DNA from: Pelobates cultripes
Taxonomy: Eukaryota > Chordata > Amphibia > Anura > Pelobatidae
Direction: 5' to 3'
NCBI GenBank assembly: GCA_933207985.1
Contig: OW240921.1
Span: 99,045,046-99,109,045, forward strand
DNA length: 64,000 nucleotides
Below, piece by piece: positions 1-12,230 of the stretch (the stretch's first letter is position 1; the number at the start of each line of letters is the position of its first letter). The notes below the pieces were generated by a model that ran no database searches, had not been told where the DNA came from, and saw only the letters and a program-made list of their open reading frames with translations. A program made the translations under genes and the position numbers.

Positions 1-1199
1 CCGAATACCAGGCTATTCATTGACTTAATTGGATTAATACCTAAAGAATGCGTTTATATTCAAATGTTCTTTTTTCTTTTTAAATTCCGACATGAAAGTA
101 TCTGTAATCCAACTATATTAGGGTTTATTTTTAGAATATACTCTTTTCCCTATAAAACTGTTTCTTTCGATTAAAACATATATGAAGGTATTTTTCTGAC
201 CATTTTTTAAAGTTCTGTTTCAGATTTCATAGGGTTCCACCAGGCACAGGAAATCTATTAATCTATTCACCCAATGTGCCAAGTTAGTAGAAAATGTACA
301 TATTCCGAATGTTGCCATGCTTTGGCCAAATAGGTCAAAGTGGGAACGCCTGCTTATTCTAAGGGTAATATTGGCCCCACCTGTCTAGTTACATTTTTGT
401 TGCCCCTTTCCTTAGGGGAGATTTCCAGACAAAAAAAACAACTGAAAAGTTCTCAGCTTTGCAAATTATATACCAGTCCTGCTTTGGTACATTCATGCTG
501 TTTCCTCTTCTGAGCCCCACTGTCGCTCACTGCAGGAAAATGAGATATTTTCATATACTACAGTCTAATCAGCATTATGGGGTTGTGTGGTTTATAAATG
601 GCACGTGGAATATCCGGCCAGCTGAGCATGCAAAAATGGTTGCTGTGTCATGTGCAAGTAGAATTTAGCTCACTGTAGGAACATGAACACTGGGGTAAAA
701 ATCCAAGGACAATTAAAATACCTAACACAAAGCATCCATTTCCTTCCCCTTTCTGTTATACAATATTATTCTTATCTAGGTTCTGTGTGTGTGTATGATG
801 GGAATATGTGCAACGTTTCTCATTGGTAGGAAAATATACTAATATATCTAATTTTCTTCATTAGAATCTTAGAGTGAGCTGAATTATCTGTTACTATCCA
901 CTCAGCTAGTTGTATTGAGTATACACTCAAAGTAGCAGTGTGTATGGCATGCTCGATACGCAGCGCACAGTGTATCATTGTGCCATCACGTGCACCCTCT
1001 TCTGCAAACAAATCTATTTTAGTCAAATTATTAGCAGATGTACAGAGGACGTTATTCTTTGTGGTTTTTTTTGTCTTGCACCTGTGTGTGTGTCTGTCTG
1101 CCTTGAAAAGGACCCGAATTGGGTAGAAATTTTGATTTGGATATACACAGCTTATAAGATTTAAAATACTAAAAATTTGAAGACCTGTGAGTGCATCGT

Positions 1200-1241
<42 letters not shown>

Positions 1242-1856
1242 TAAATAAGTTACCGTTGCACATCAACAATCTATTAGAATTTTTGGTTAATGTTCTGGTT
1301 CTGGTTCTGTTATACTTATAAAGGCAACAAAGTATATATATATTTTTTTTTTAAAGCAATGGTACACATCTGCAGGCAGTGTTGCGTGTGTGTGCATGCG
1401 TGATTTGGTTCCATTTACCGTTACTGAGTCAAATTTAGTTTTTTGTTTTTTAACAAATCTGAGAAAAGAAAGTGCAGAAAGAATTAGTAGGAAGTTCTGT
1501 GGTTTGAAAGTGTAGGTTTCCACACCGCTGGCAGTAATTACTCTTAAATACACGACTCTGATCATATTGGAACTAGTGTTTCATTTATTAATTTTTATTA
1601 AATTGTAAAGCAGATTTCAACATTTAGGTTAAAATAGCCGAGCCAGGTCATTTTGAGTTGAATTTGTTTCCCTAATAGTCTGGGTTTATCAGTGCAGCGC
1701 ACTCTGTACTTACATGTACATATTTCCAGCTGAATCAGCATAGATACATATTCAGTTATCTTATCCCATATGTGAATGCTTAGTAGAAAACAGATTAGTT
1801 TTGCATTGGGAGCATTCAAATTAAAGAGGTTCAATAGGCACCATAACAACTTTAGC
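1..1856. other. Probable GPR157 intron 1 DNA, no gene seen
   Basis: AT-rich DNA with a perfect AT dinucleotide run near 1207-1239 and short T and TG tracts. Short open frames here show no family resemblance, no codon bias and no plausible splice pattern. As GPR157 continues upstream of the window, this is most likely intronic (inference). Confidence 0.5.
1207..1239. repeat. (AT)n microsatellite
   Basis: About 16 uninterrupted AT dinucleotides. Confidence 0.95.
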
Positions 1857-3081
1857 TGAAAGGGACACTATAGTTACCAGAACAACTATATGTAGTTGTT
1901 CTGGTGAGTATAGCTTGTTCTTTCAGGCATTTTCATGTAAACTCAGCCTTTTCGGAGAACAGGCAGTGTTTACATTACAGTCTAGGCACTCCTCCGGTGG
2001 CAGGCACCTAGACGGCCACTAGAGGTGCTTCCTCCACGTTCAGTGTGTCCACACTCTACATGGAGACGCTGAACGTTCCCCATGATGCATTGATGATCTC
2101 AGCAATGGAGGTGCAGCCAGACAGGGCCAGCGACTGCGAGACCAGTCCTGTGTGAAAGAAAAGGTAAGTAAAATCACATTTTATACTGAGATCGGAAGGG
2201 GGGCGGTCACCTAACAGCCACTTCAGGACTATAGTATCAAGAGTATATGTTTGTTGCTTAAATGAAGCAGTTCTGGTGTATAGATCATGGCCCTGCTCAA
2301 TTCTCTGCCATTTAGGAGTGGAAGGAACACTATAGCATTAGAATTACAAATCTGTATTCCTAACTATATAGTGTCCCTAACTTTATACCCCCTCCCCCAA
2401 CCTTGAATGATAAAAGGAGCTAAAAAAACATTTGTTCACTTACCTCTTTCCAGCACTGAGGCTCCCTCTGTGCTGGCCTGGTCTCCTCCATTTTGCAATG
2501 TCACAATGACGGTGGGAACTAATGAGCATCAATCAATGCTTTCCTAGAGGGAATTTGAAGGTGCAAAGCCTGAGGACGCCCCATGTTCAATAGTGGAGTA
2601 AAACTCCACTAGGGAGCCAGAAACACATCTGGATGACAGCCAGTAGAGGTGAAGTAAACTCTGAAATGTAATTATTGCAGCTAATCAAAAACTGCTGTGT
2701 TTTACATTGAAGGGTCAGAGATCATCAGAATTGGCGCTGCAATGAGATGAAGTTGTCGGGGTGCCTTAAGTGTCCCTTTAAATCACTTTTTAAACGTCTT
2801 TAGCCTGCAGGAGCCTATTGTGTGTGACTAAAGTTCAACTTACAGAGCAGGAGATAAAAATGTATAAAGTAAGTTAACATCTGACCGAAAATGAAATCTT
2901 TTTTTGTTTTTTTTCCCACTGACTGTCACAGCCAGGGTTAGTGCTAGGGAAATGAAAAACCAAAGTGATTTCACTTCTAAATGTCAGTGAATTGAGCAGT
3001 GAGACTGCTGGGGTATGATCTATACACCCAAACTACTTCATCAAACTAAAGTTGTTATGATACCTACAGTGTCCGTTTAAT
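1857..3081. mobile_element. Cluster of T2/Kolobok-type MITEs, one nested in another
   Basis: A first copy begins at about 1858 with AGGGACACTATAG and is degenerate at its right side (about 2240). A second type starts near 2222, shows GGTGTATAGATCATG and CTCAATTCTCTGCCATTTAGGA, and resumes at about 2784 (AGAGCAGGAGATA, ATGATCTATACACC), ending in CAGTGTCCGTTTAA near 3080. Between its halves, 2323-2783, lies a copy of another subtype with AGGAACACTATAG at the left and GTGTCCCTTTAA at the right. The uninterrupted relative at 3953-4487 reads GGAGTTAAATCA across the junction, so the inner copy went into a TTAA. The left TTAA has decayed. Confidence 0.7.
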
Positions 3082-3561
3082 ACTCTTAGCAAAATGTTAC
3101 CAGCATTCAAATAATGCTTTTCTAAACTCCCCAGCTGGTCCATGGCTGCACATATGTGGCCTATAATTTTACGTTTAGTCTCTGACTGATGTACACAAGG
3201 GGTCAGTTTGCCCATGTCTTGGATGTTTTCTCAGAGATTGTTAAAGGGGTGCCATCACTTCCCATAATATGTAATATTCTATTTACTAATCCCCTACATA
3301 AAATGAATATGTAATTGTGAGGTGTGAAAAATAGAATTAAATGTAGAAATTTACACCTTTTATCCTGCAGCTGAATACTGCCATTTTAGCACCCTGTCCG
3401 TCATTATCATAATCTCCGTTCTATGCTCCTGTCAATCAACATACAGACTGCATACAGAGCAGAGGAATACAGAAACAATGTTTCTATTCATTCTCCTGAT
3501 TTGCCAGGTGTGTTTGACTGAGCCTTGCCCGAGCTGAATACCAATTGCTAAACCTTTTAAT

Positions 3562-3894
3562 TAGTGATGTCCCGAACGGTTCGCCACGAATGGTTCGCAG
3601 CGGACTCATCATTGAGTAAACTTTGACCCTGTACCTCACAGTCAGCAGACACATTCCAGCCAATCAGCAGCAGACCCTCCCTCCCAGACCCTCCCATCTC
3701 CTGAAAAGCATCCATTTTACATTCATTGTGAAGCTGCATTCTTAGTGAGCTGTCCAGGAGGTGGGAGGGTCTGGGAGGGAGGGTCTGCTGCTGATTGGCT
3801 GGAATGTGTCTGCTGACTGTGAGGTACAGGGTCAAAGTTTACTCAATGATGAGTCCGCGGCGAACCGTTCGGTGAACCGTTCGGGACATCACTA
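3562..3894. mobile_element. Palindromic hAT-type MITE with 8-bp target duplication
   Basis: The termini are TAGTGATGTCCCGAACGG and its inverted match near 3875-3894. Most of the 333-bp element folds back on itself: the segment holding GTGTCTGCTGACTGTGAGG near 3800 is the reverse complement of the left arm. Identical 8-bp direct repeats CTTTTAAT flank it at 3554-3561 and 3895-3902, the duplication length of hAT transposons. It has no coding capacity; the minus-strand frame across it is a product of the palindrome. Confidence 0.88.
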
Positions 3895-3952
3895 CTTTTA
3901 ATTTATGTACATTTTAAAAGAAAACACAACTTCACATGATAGATAATTTTAA

Positions 3953-4487
3953 AGGGACACTATAGTCACCAAAACAACTTTAGCTTAATGAAAGAGTTTT
4001 GGTGTATAGAACATGCCTCATGCAGTCTCAGTGCTCAATTCTCTGCTATTTAGGAGTTAAATCATTTTGTTTATAAACCCTAGTCACACCTCCCTGCATG
4101 TGACTTGCACAGCCTTCCTAAACACTTCCTGTAAAGAGTCATCTAAAGTTTATCCTTCCTTTATTGCAAGTTCTGTTTAATTTAGATTGTATTATCCCCT
4201 GCTATGTTAATAGCTTGCTAGACCCTGTATGTGATTAAAGTTATATTTACAGAGCAGGAGATACAATTCTTTCAGATAAATAACATGTGATTGAAAGTGA
4301 AACCAGTTTTTTCATGCAGGCTCTGTCGATCATAGCCAGAGGAGGTGTGGCAAGGGCTGCATAAACAGAAACAAAGTGATTTAACTACTTAATGGCAGTG
4401 AATTGAGCAGTAAAACCTGAGAGGCATGATCTATACACCAAAACTGCTTAATTAAGCTAAAGTTGTTTAGGTGACTATAGTGTTCCT
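3953..4487. mobile_element. T2/Kolobok-type MITE
   Basis: Flanked by TTAA at 3949-3952 and 4488-4491. It begins AGGGACACTATAGTCACC and ends GGTGACTATAGTGTTCCT, so the termini are inverted repeats of about 20 bp. It is non-coding. The interior matches the outer element of the cluster at 1857-3081. Confidence 0.85.
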
Positions 4488-4491
4488 TTAA

Positions 4492-5042
4492 TCAATTGTG
4501 TGATGTCCAGAGAAGTGATGGAAAGGGGGCTATGCAATTTTGCTGATATTTGCTGTGCCATGACTTCTCTTAGCTTGTGCCACAATTTTCATGAATGAAA
4601 CTACTGTATGTGTTGAATAACCCACCCACAAGACCATGGCCTGGGTTTCATGGGAAATGCTCATCTACCATTGGAAATTACTGTAGGGCTAGGATCGGCT
4701 GTAACTAAGAGCATTAGATTATAATGTATTAGATTAATTTAGTTTGGTGTGCAGTGGATACGGTTTCCCATAGAAGGGATTGTTCTTGTAATTTGTATCA
4801 AGTAACACTTTGTTAAACAGTATGATTTAAAATCCATGTAACAAGGGATTTCATTCAGGGATTAATTCAAATAATATTATTAGCGGTGTGCATGAAACTA
4901 CAAGAACTCAGTACTTACCAGGTGCACAGACTATAGTTCATGATGTGAAAACCATTTACAAAATGCACGCGGGCAGTACTGCATAGTTTATTATTATTAT
5001 CGCAATTAAACAAAACCTGTCCTGATTTTATTGAACGGTTAA
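4492..5042. other. No gene or recognisable element
   Basis: AT-rich sequence between two MITEs; nothing seen on either strand. Confidence 0.5.
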
Positions 5043-5572
5043 TGGGAATACTTTAATGCATCTGTTTGCCTTTAGCCTCATTAATATACTGTATTTGTTT
5101 TTTAAATCGTTTTTGTACTATAAAGTAAATAAAAAAAATAAAAAAATAAATGTTTTGCACCATAAGCCTTCCTCTTTAGCCACGCCCCCTCATGCCAGAA
5201 GAAAGGCTTCCTTATCAAATGTATGTACACAGCTCAGCCACAGACAGTACTGAATGATCTGACCTACACAGCAATCTGCATTAAAAGTAGAGGACACCCA
5301 GGGAGACTTACAGTTTCGCTGACTCTCTTCAGCCAGGTTGTGAATTAAAGGTAGCTCACTCAGAGCTGTTATAATTGAGCTGTGTGGATATATTTGATAA
5401 GGAAGCCTTTCTGGCATGAGGCAGTGGGGCTAAGGAGGAAAGCTTATGGTGCAGAATTCTGCAAAACATGTATCTATTAATGTAAAGATTTGGGCATGCA
5501 AAAAATAATTGCACATCAAAAAGGCCCAAACCTTTCAAATGCATCAGTTGTATTGCTGCCTGGAGTGTCCCT
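5043..5572. mobile_element. T2-like foldback MITE
   Basis: TTAA at 5039-5042 and 5573-5576. The right end reads GAGTGTCCCTTTAA; the left end is diverged (TGGGAATACT). The arms are long imperfect inverted repeats, for example ATAAGCCTTCCTCTTTAGCC near 5163 against GGCTAAGGAGGAAAGCTTAT near 5429. The short frames on both strands here derive from these arms. Confidence 0.62.
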
Positions 5573-5875
5573 TTAAATTCTCACACTTTTAAATGCATTA
5601 TATAATTAATTAATTTACCATAAACAAACATCAACATTTGCTGCAAGTCTGCACCTTTTTCTACGTCCAAAAGGAGCCTGCGATTTCACCCCATTTTGTT
5701 TCACATCATGTACACATCTATGCAAGGTATGCAGGAAATGATGAGTTATGAAACGTGCAGTTCTGCAAACAACTGTAGTTTCATTATTGAAAGGGCATAA
5801 ACGAAGCAGCCTAATGGAAGGCTCTAATGGAATGTTATATCATTCATATCCTGGTAGGGACATTATTACGTTTAA

Positions 5876-6259
5876 AGGGACTGCAGTGCCAGTAATACAA
5901 ACCCTTTATTTACTTAATAAGTACTCCTCTTTTTCCAGTGCCCCTCGGTGCTGGGTCGTCGCTCCGCCCCCTCTTCCATCCAGTGACAAGCAGGGTCTAA
6001 TGCACATGCGCGGCAAATGACTCAATGCTTTTCTATGGGGAAAAATCTGACGCTGGAGGTCCTCATGCAGAGCGTCAGGATTGTTCAGCGTCAGATACCA
6101 ATTTCAATTCAGGAAGCACCCCCAGTGACTGTCTGTTAGACAGCTACTGAGGGCAGACTTAGAGCTACGATGGAAACATTGCAGCGCTAAGTGCAAAAGG
6201 GACACCGCACCCAGACCACTTCAATGATCTGAAGTGGTCTGGGTGCCTACAGTGTCCCT
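5876..6259. mobile_element. T2/Kolobok-type MITE
   Basis: TTAA on both sides (5872-5875, 6260-6263). It starts AGGGACTGCAGTGCCAG and ends GCCTACAGTGTCCCT. A subterminal hairpin CACTTCA..TGAAGTG lies near the right end. Confidence 0.82.
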
Positions 6260-6263
6260 TTAA

Positions 6264-7186
6264 CTTTGCTATAGAAATGGGGGTGTTATAGCTGCAAATC
6301 GTTGAATCTATAAGTAGAAAATTCATGGAGACGAGGTCAGGGAAGCTCTTGCCCTATAACCTATACAACAATATTTGCTTATGGTGTGCGGGGTGTCTCA
6401 ATAATATTTTTAGTAAGATACCTACCCTGTTACCTGCTACAAACAATGGTTTAAGAGATCAGATGCCAGTAAGACCTGAACGGAAAACACGTGTTCTAAG
6501 TTGCGGACAAATGATCTGATTGACAAACATGATCTTGACCTACAGGGTACATTGAGTACACTGTCACACTGCAGTAAACACAGCTATTTTTACTCCAGGA
6601 TGCCAGTAGAAGTAAACAACAGATTGCTGAGAACTAACTTTGTCATCTCTCGTAAAATCTGAAAAAAAACTTTCTACATTTGCAAGTGAATTATATTATG
6701 GATTAATGATTAAACAGTGAGTTAAGCTGCTGATAATTTATACAAAAAATTGCTGAACTGTATTTTTCGACCTTTTTTCACATTTTACAACTTGGTTGTG
6801 AATAATTCACAGCACCTTATCATATATCTGTGTTCTGTGACTATACTCCACAAGAAAACATTTTGACACTTTATGGTTAATAGTGAAACAAACAATATAT
6901 AAGGGCTCTTGCTTTATGTACGCTTTCTTTGCCTATTCAGCCCTGTATTATTATCCGTAATAACAAGGAGAACTTAGAACAAAATAACAGTCAGCGTTCA
7001 CTGGTCATACGGTGCCAGTGCGAGGGAGGGTCCTTCCCCCAACGAGTTTTGCCCTATTTTCCCCAAGTCTCTGATTGGACTGTCTTGTTCTAATTGGCAC
7101 TGTGTTAAATATTGTTGTGTTTGTGTTACTCTGTATGTATTTTATTTTTATTTCATTAACCCATAAAGTTGAATGCTTGGCATTAA
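6264..7186. other. No gene or recognisable element
   Basis: Nothing supportable on either strand; the frames are short and without motif. Confidence 0.45.
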
Positions 7187-7631
7187 AGAAAAACTCCAAG
7201 CGCCATAAGTTCTTCAGCCCACTATAGTGCCAGGGATCCCTGGTGTCCTCCTAGTGTAAGTAGTTAAACCGTTTGCAAATAGTTTGACAACTTGTCTATT
7301 GACGTCTGTTAGGCGCCTGTCACTGCTTCACCTGCTAGCAGAAGCTCCTTTAAGGAGCTTCTGTTGGCCACATTGATTTACAACCTGCCATGTAGGGTTG
7401 GGTCAATGGATCAGCCGAACACTCTCAGCTAATATGTTGACCCTGCACGGTCAGGTTTAGCTTAATGCAGGAGCTTCCATCTAAAGCGTAGACTGCAGCG
7501 GAAACCTGGAGGACCCCAGGTAAATTGTGAAACCGTTCTTTTATACATGAGGCAGGAGGATCATAGGATACTCCTGACAACATAACCACCACAACAGGAT
7601 GTAGTGGTTATGGTACTCAGAGTGTTCCTTT
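7187..7631. mobile_element. Degenerate T2-type MITE
   Basis: The left end follows TTAA at 7183-7186 (AGAAAAACTCC, then ACTATAGTGCCAGG). The right end is GAGTGTTCCTTTG, with its TTAA lost. The interior resembles the other AGGAACACTATAG copies. Confidence 0.6.
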
Positions 7632-8796
7632 GCTTGTGCAATACTAAGTTTATTTCAGCATGCATAACATTGAACCTCCAAGTTTGATGGTTACTCTATG
7701 GCTTCTGTGAAAGCAATGGTAATAACACCATTGATTAAAACATAGAATCTGTACATTGCGTTAACAGCAGCAAATTTATATCATTCTATTTAACGTGCCA
7801 CCATGTAACTGTTGCTTGACAGGCAGGGTCACTAGACTGAACCAGTTTTCCTGCACAAATCACTTATTTAAACTGGAAGACAGCGCATGTAAAGTGCTGC
7901 CCTGCAATATGTGCAATTTACATGCTGCAGAATTCCTCAAAGAATAATTCTTTCTCCCTCGTTCTGCACATGACGTCTACCAACTTCCAAACAATATGTG
8001 TAAATGACATCTGTCCATGAATACGTGGTGTATCTGGCCACAGTAATGTTAAACTTTCACAGTCTTTGTTTGTTAACTGACATCAATGCAAAATATTTTA
8101 GTAAGAGATAAAGTATGAATGAAGTCTAAGTGGCATAATTTTAGCAGGTAATAATCGAGATCGTTATACCTAATGGAATGTTAATTTGAATATTCTTTTC
8201 ACCCCTAAAGTATTTCAGCTTTTAATTACTGTGTGCAACCTTGTCAACCAATGACATGTTACAGCATTAGATATTATACAAGTTTTCGAGTATGTGCACA
8301 TTATAAATGTGTGTCAACTTGCTCTGGGTAAACACTCCAGACACGTGTCGTGGAGTAATATTTCATGTTCCCGGGTGTCCACTTCTGACTATTCACTGTC
8401 ACTTCACTATATCGTACTGAACACTTTGTCAGTGATCGCTGTGACGAACTCACAGCACAAATTGTAAAGAGCCAGTATTAGCATTTTTAAAAGTGAACAC
8501 GTTTAGGTTATATTTAATGGTTAATTTATTTGCGTAATGTCCAGTGAAGTGGTGATAAACCACACTTTTAGATCTTCACAAGTGATCCTCCAAATTGCAT
8601 GTAGGGAGTTATGGTCATGCAATAAAAAATAAGGCACACTCTTTTTTTTTTTTCTTTTGTAATCGCCAGGCATTCTTTCAAATAAATGGCTTATACATAA
8701 ACAGGTTCTTTTCAGATTGATAAGCATGGTCCCTGCTTGGCTGTTGATGAATGCACAAGAATAGGTGTTGATTTTCCCGTTGTGTGCCCACTTTAA
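7632..8796. other. No gene or recognisable element
   Basis: AT-rich, with a T tract at about 8641-8658. Nothing supportable seen. Confidence 0.45.
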
Positions 8797-9285
8797 AGGA
8801 ACACTATAGTGTCAGGAACACAAACGTATTCCTGACACCATAGTTCTAAAATATCAGTTTAGGTCCCTGTGAAGAGAGTCAGAGTTGAATTTAATTACCA
8901 TTTTCCAGCGCCGTGCGGGTCTCCTTTTGGCTGGCTCCGCCTCTTTCCCAGCTTTGGCTGAGATTATCAGACTTGGTGATCTTACCCAATCACATGCTTA
9001 GGAAAGTATTGGTAGGCTGTCACGCATGCACGGCAAAATCAGCGTCTCCTCTTAGAGAGGCAATGAACATATTGCATCTCTATGGGGAGCGTTCAGTGGC
9101 GAAGCTAAACGTTAGTGCTGCACACTGTGCAGCAGTGACCTAGGAAGCACCTCTAGTCGCCATCTTACTGACTCTAGAGGTGTTACTAGGCAGTAATGAA
9201 AAAAATAACCTTTTCTCTGAAAAGGCAGTGTTTACTTTAAAAAGCATGCAGGGACAAGTAGTTATGGTGATTATAGTGTCCCTTT
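8797..9285. mobile_element. T2/Kolobok-type MITE
   Basis: TTAA at 8793-8796, then AGGAACACTATAGTGTCAGG with an adjacent inverted CCTGACACCATAG (subterminal palindrome). The right end is GATTATAGTGTCCCTTTA; its target copy is mutated. The frame at 8913-9143 lies wholly inside this MITE. Confidence 0.8.
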
Positions 9286-9286
9286 A

Positions 9287-9769
9287 TGTTAGAAATAGTG
9301 TACTTCACCTTTCTCCCTAAAAAACTTCATCTGTTGAAATAACACACAGATGAGTTATTCTCATCAGACTAAATATATCTCATATAAACATTTCAAAATA
9401 ACAAGAGCACAGGGTACAGTGACCAGAGTCACATTATGCGATGATGGTAACCTCGAGTTTCATAACCTCTTTATAGTGATTAGATCACCTGAAACATTGT
9501 CTACTAATCTATGTTTGAGGAGCAATCTGGAGCAAAGTGCTAAAAGTGGAGCAATTGGCACGACAATCAGACTGGTTTCCATAGTAATTGCTCCACTTTA
9601 AAAACCTTTCCCATACTTGTACTTTATTAGTAACACACAGGGTTAATTGTAAGGAATTCAAAGTGAATTTTACATTTACATGTTTTGTTTCTTTAAAAAA
9701 AAAAGGGGGGGTGTGAGAGGGATGAGAGGAGGGGATGGCGCAGAGGAGAGAGAGTGTGTGTGTGTGTTA
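9287..9769. other. Non-coding; purine-rich tract near 9693-9765
   Basis: An A-run followed by G-rich and GAGA-like DNA and a short TG run next to the Tc1 insertion. Nothing else seen. Confidence 0.45.
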
Positions 9770-9969
9770 TACACTGCTCAAAAAAATAAAGGGAACACTT
9801 AAACAACACAATGTAACTCCAAGTCAATCACACTTCTGTGAAATCAAACTGTCCACTTAGGAAGTGGTTCTGCAGGTGGTGACCTCAGACCACTTCTCAG
9901 TTCTTATGCTTTCTGGCTGATGTTTTGGTCACTTTTGAATGCTGGCGGTGCTTTCACTCTAGTGGTAGC

Positions 9970-10578
9970 ATGAGACGGAGTCTACAACCCACACTAGTGG
10001 CTCAGGTAGTGCAGCTCATCCAGGATGGCACATCAATGCGAACTGTGGCAAGAAGGTTTGCTGTGTCTGTCAGCGTAGTGTCCAGAGCATGGAGGCGCTA
10101 CCAGGAGACAGGCCAGTACATCGGGAGATGTGGAGGAGGCCGTAGGAGGGCAACAACCCAGAAGCAGGACCGCTACCTCTGCCTTTGTGCAAGGAGGAAC
10201 AGAAGGAGCACTGCCAGAGTCCTGCAAAATGACCTCCAGCAGACCACAAATGTGCATGTGTCTGCTCAAACGGTCAGAAACAGACTCCATGAGGGTGGTA
10301 TGAGGGCCCGACGTCTACAGGTGGGGGTTGTGCTTACAGCCCAACACCGTGCAGGACATTTGGTATTTGCCAGAGAACACCAAGATTGGCAAATGCGCCA
10401 CTGGCGTCCTGTGCTCTTCACAGATGAAAGCAGGGTCACACTGAGCACATGTGACAAAGTCTGGAGATGCCGTGGAGAACGTTGTGCTGCCTGCAACATC
10501 CTCCAGCATGACCGTTTGGCAGTGGGTCAGTAATGGAGTGGGGTGGCATTTCTTTGGGGGACCGCACAGCCCTCCATG
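9970..10578 (+). pseudogene. Tc1 transposase, N-terminal part (disrupted)
   Basis: N-terminal half of a DD34E transposase. The helix-turn-helix DNA-binding region is visible from [18 protein letters not shown] through SAQTVRNRL. The first catalytic Asp is in VLFTDESRV at about 10420-10446. A one-base loss near 10513-10521 shifts the frame shortly after ACNILQHD, giving a stop at 10531-10533; the following DNA continues the transposase in another frame up to the hAT insertion at 10579. I chose ATG 9970 rather than the upstream ATG at 9925 because Tc1 proteins normally begin just before this DNA-binding region. It cannot make active enzyme. Confidence 0.9.
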
Positions 10579-10639
10579 CAGGGCCAGATTAAGAGCCCAG
10601 TGGGCCTGGTGCTGACAATTATGATGGGGCCTAATTACA

Positions 10640-11170
10640 GAATTTCCACGGCCACCGGATCGCCGTGAGGTGCGGTTGCACCGGACCAGTGTGACCGCGC
10701 CAACGAACTGAGCTTACCTGCTCAGCGGCAAGTCGGGAGCCGCTCTACCGGGTTCTCCTGGCTGCCTGCCCGGGTTCAAGATGGTGCCGAAACACGCGGT
10801 CGCAGCAAGATATAGCTCTGCCCCCCAGGGTCACACACACACATTCTGCAGTAAGAGGCCAGAGGGATATTTAACCTAGGTGGTTTTCGTTCCTGGTTCT
10901 TGAATCCTGAGAGTGCATTTTCTTGTCCTGTTTTTGATATTCCCAGTATTTTGACCTTGACTATTCCTGACTATTCTGATTCCTGGCTTCCCTGACTTGG
11001 CTTGTTAAATGGTATTGTATATTTCTGGCTCCCTTGACCATTCTCTGTTTTTAACGTATTAGTCCGGCCATTCTAAGGACCGGTTTACATTTTATCATTT
11101 TCTGTCTATGTAGATGTTACATAGTTCTGCATGCTGGACCACACTAGCAGTCATGACAAGAATCTTATCG
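10640..11170 (+). repeat. LTR-like fragment inside the hAT element
   Basis: Pyrimidine-rich CCTGGCTTCCCTGACTTGGC followed by GGCCATTCTAAGGACCGGT near 11065 resembles the 3' portion of the solo LTR at 53629-54201 (ATTCTAAGGACCGGTATAGC near 54133). Its boundaries are unclear. Similarity read by eye. Confidence 0.5.
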
Positions 11171-11349
11171 ACCATAGACATTAAAACAGTCATACCTCTC
11201 AAGCGTCAAGTATCTAATGGAGATGGTGTTGGAGGGAAACTCAAAGGATGCAGCTTTAAGAAAACACATACTCTATGCTAATCTCGCTCTAATTTATGCT
11301 TTAATCTTTCAAGTAAATCCATACCCCACTAACAGCAGTGTCCAGTAAG

Positions 11350-12230
11350 GCAGGAAGTCAATGGGGACACTGGGAGAAATGGGCACACAGACACTAGGGA
11401 CACAGAGACACAGACACTGGAAGACATGGGGACACTAAGACACTAGGAACACTGAGAGACATGGGGATACTGAGACACTAGGGACACTGGCTGGGAGGCA
11501 TGGAGACACAGGCATGGAGACATTTGGGGACACTGGGAGACATGGGGACATTTGGGGACACTTAGGGACACTGAGAGACATGGAACACAGACACTGGGAG
11601 ACATGGGGACACAGGGAGACAAGGGGACACAGACACTAGGGGGACTGGCTGGGAGACATGTGGACACGGGGAGACATGTGGACACTGGGAGACATGGGGA
11701 CACAGACATTTGGGGACACAGACATTTGGGGACACTGGGAGACATGGGGACACTGAGACAATAGGGGGACTGAGAGACATGGGGATATAGACACTGGGAG
11801 ACTAGGGGACACTGAGACAATAGGGACACTGGCTTGGAGGCATGGAGACATTTGGGGACACTGGGAGACATGGGGACATTTGGGGACACTTAGGGACACT
11901 GAGAGACATGGAACACAGACACTGGGAGACATGGGGACACAGGGAGACAAGGGGACACAGACACTAGGGGGACTGGCTGGGAGACATGTGGACACAGACA
12001 TTTGGGGACACTGGGAGACATGGGGACACTGAGACAATAGGGGGACTGAGAGACATGGGGATATAGACACTGGGAGACTAGGGGACACTGAGACAATAGG
12101 GACACTGGCTTGGAGGCATGGGGACACTGTGTCCCATGTGTCTCTGTGTCTCAGTCTGTCTCCCAAATTCCCCATGTGTCTCAGCATCCCCATATCTCAC
12201 AGTGTCCCCTAGTGTCTCAGTGTCCCCATG
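11350..12230. repeat. Minisatellite, GGGGACACTGGGAGACAT-type units
   Basis: Nearly 0.9 kb of irregular tandem units built from GACACTGGGAGACATGGGG and GACATTTGGGGACAC, with higher-order duplication: the block at about 11547-11850 recurs at about 11885-12120. Near 12120-12230 the strand polarity flips (GTGTCTCAGTGTCCCCATG). Open frames on both strands, such as 11443-11889 and 11636-12193 (minus), are low-complexity Ser/Pro/Cys/Val translations of the array and are not genes. Confidence 0.93.

Noticed and set aside
3557..3835. 92-codon minus-strand frame
   Set aside because: It covers the arms of a palindromic MITE; the open frame follows from the inverted repeat.
11443..12193. Minus-strand frames of 148 and 185 codons, rich in Ser, Pro, Val and Cys
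   Set aside because: They are translations of the minisatellite in several frames at once and show the same repeat in each.
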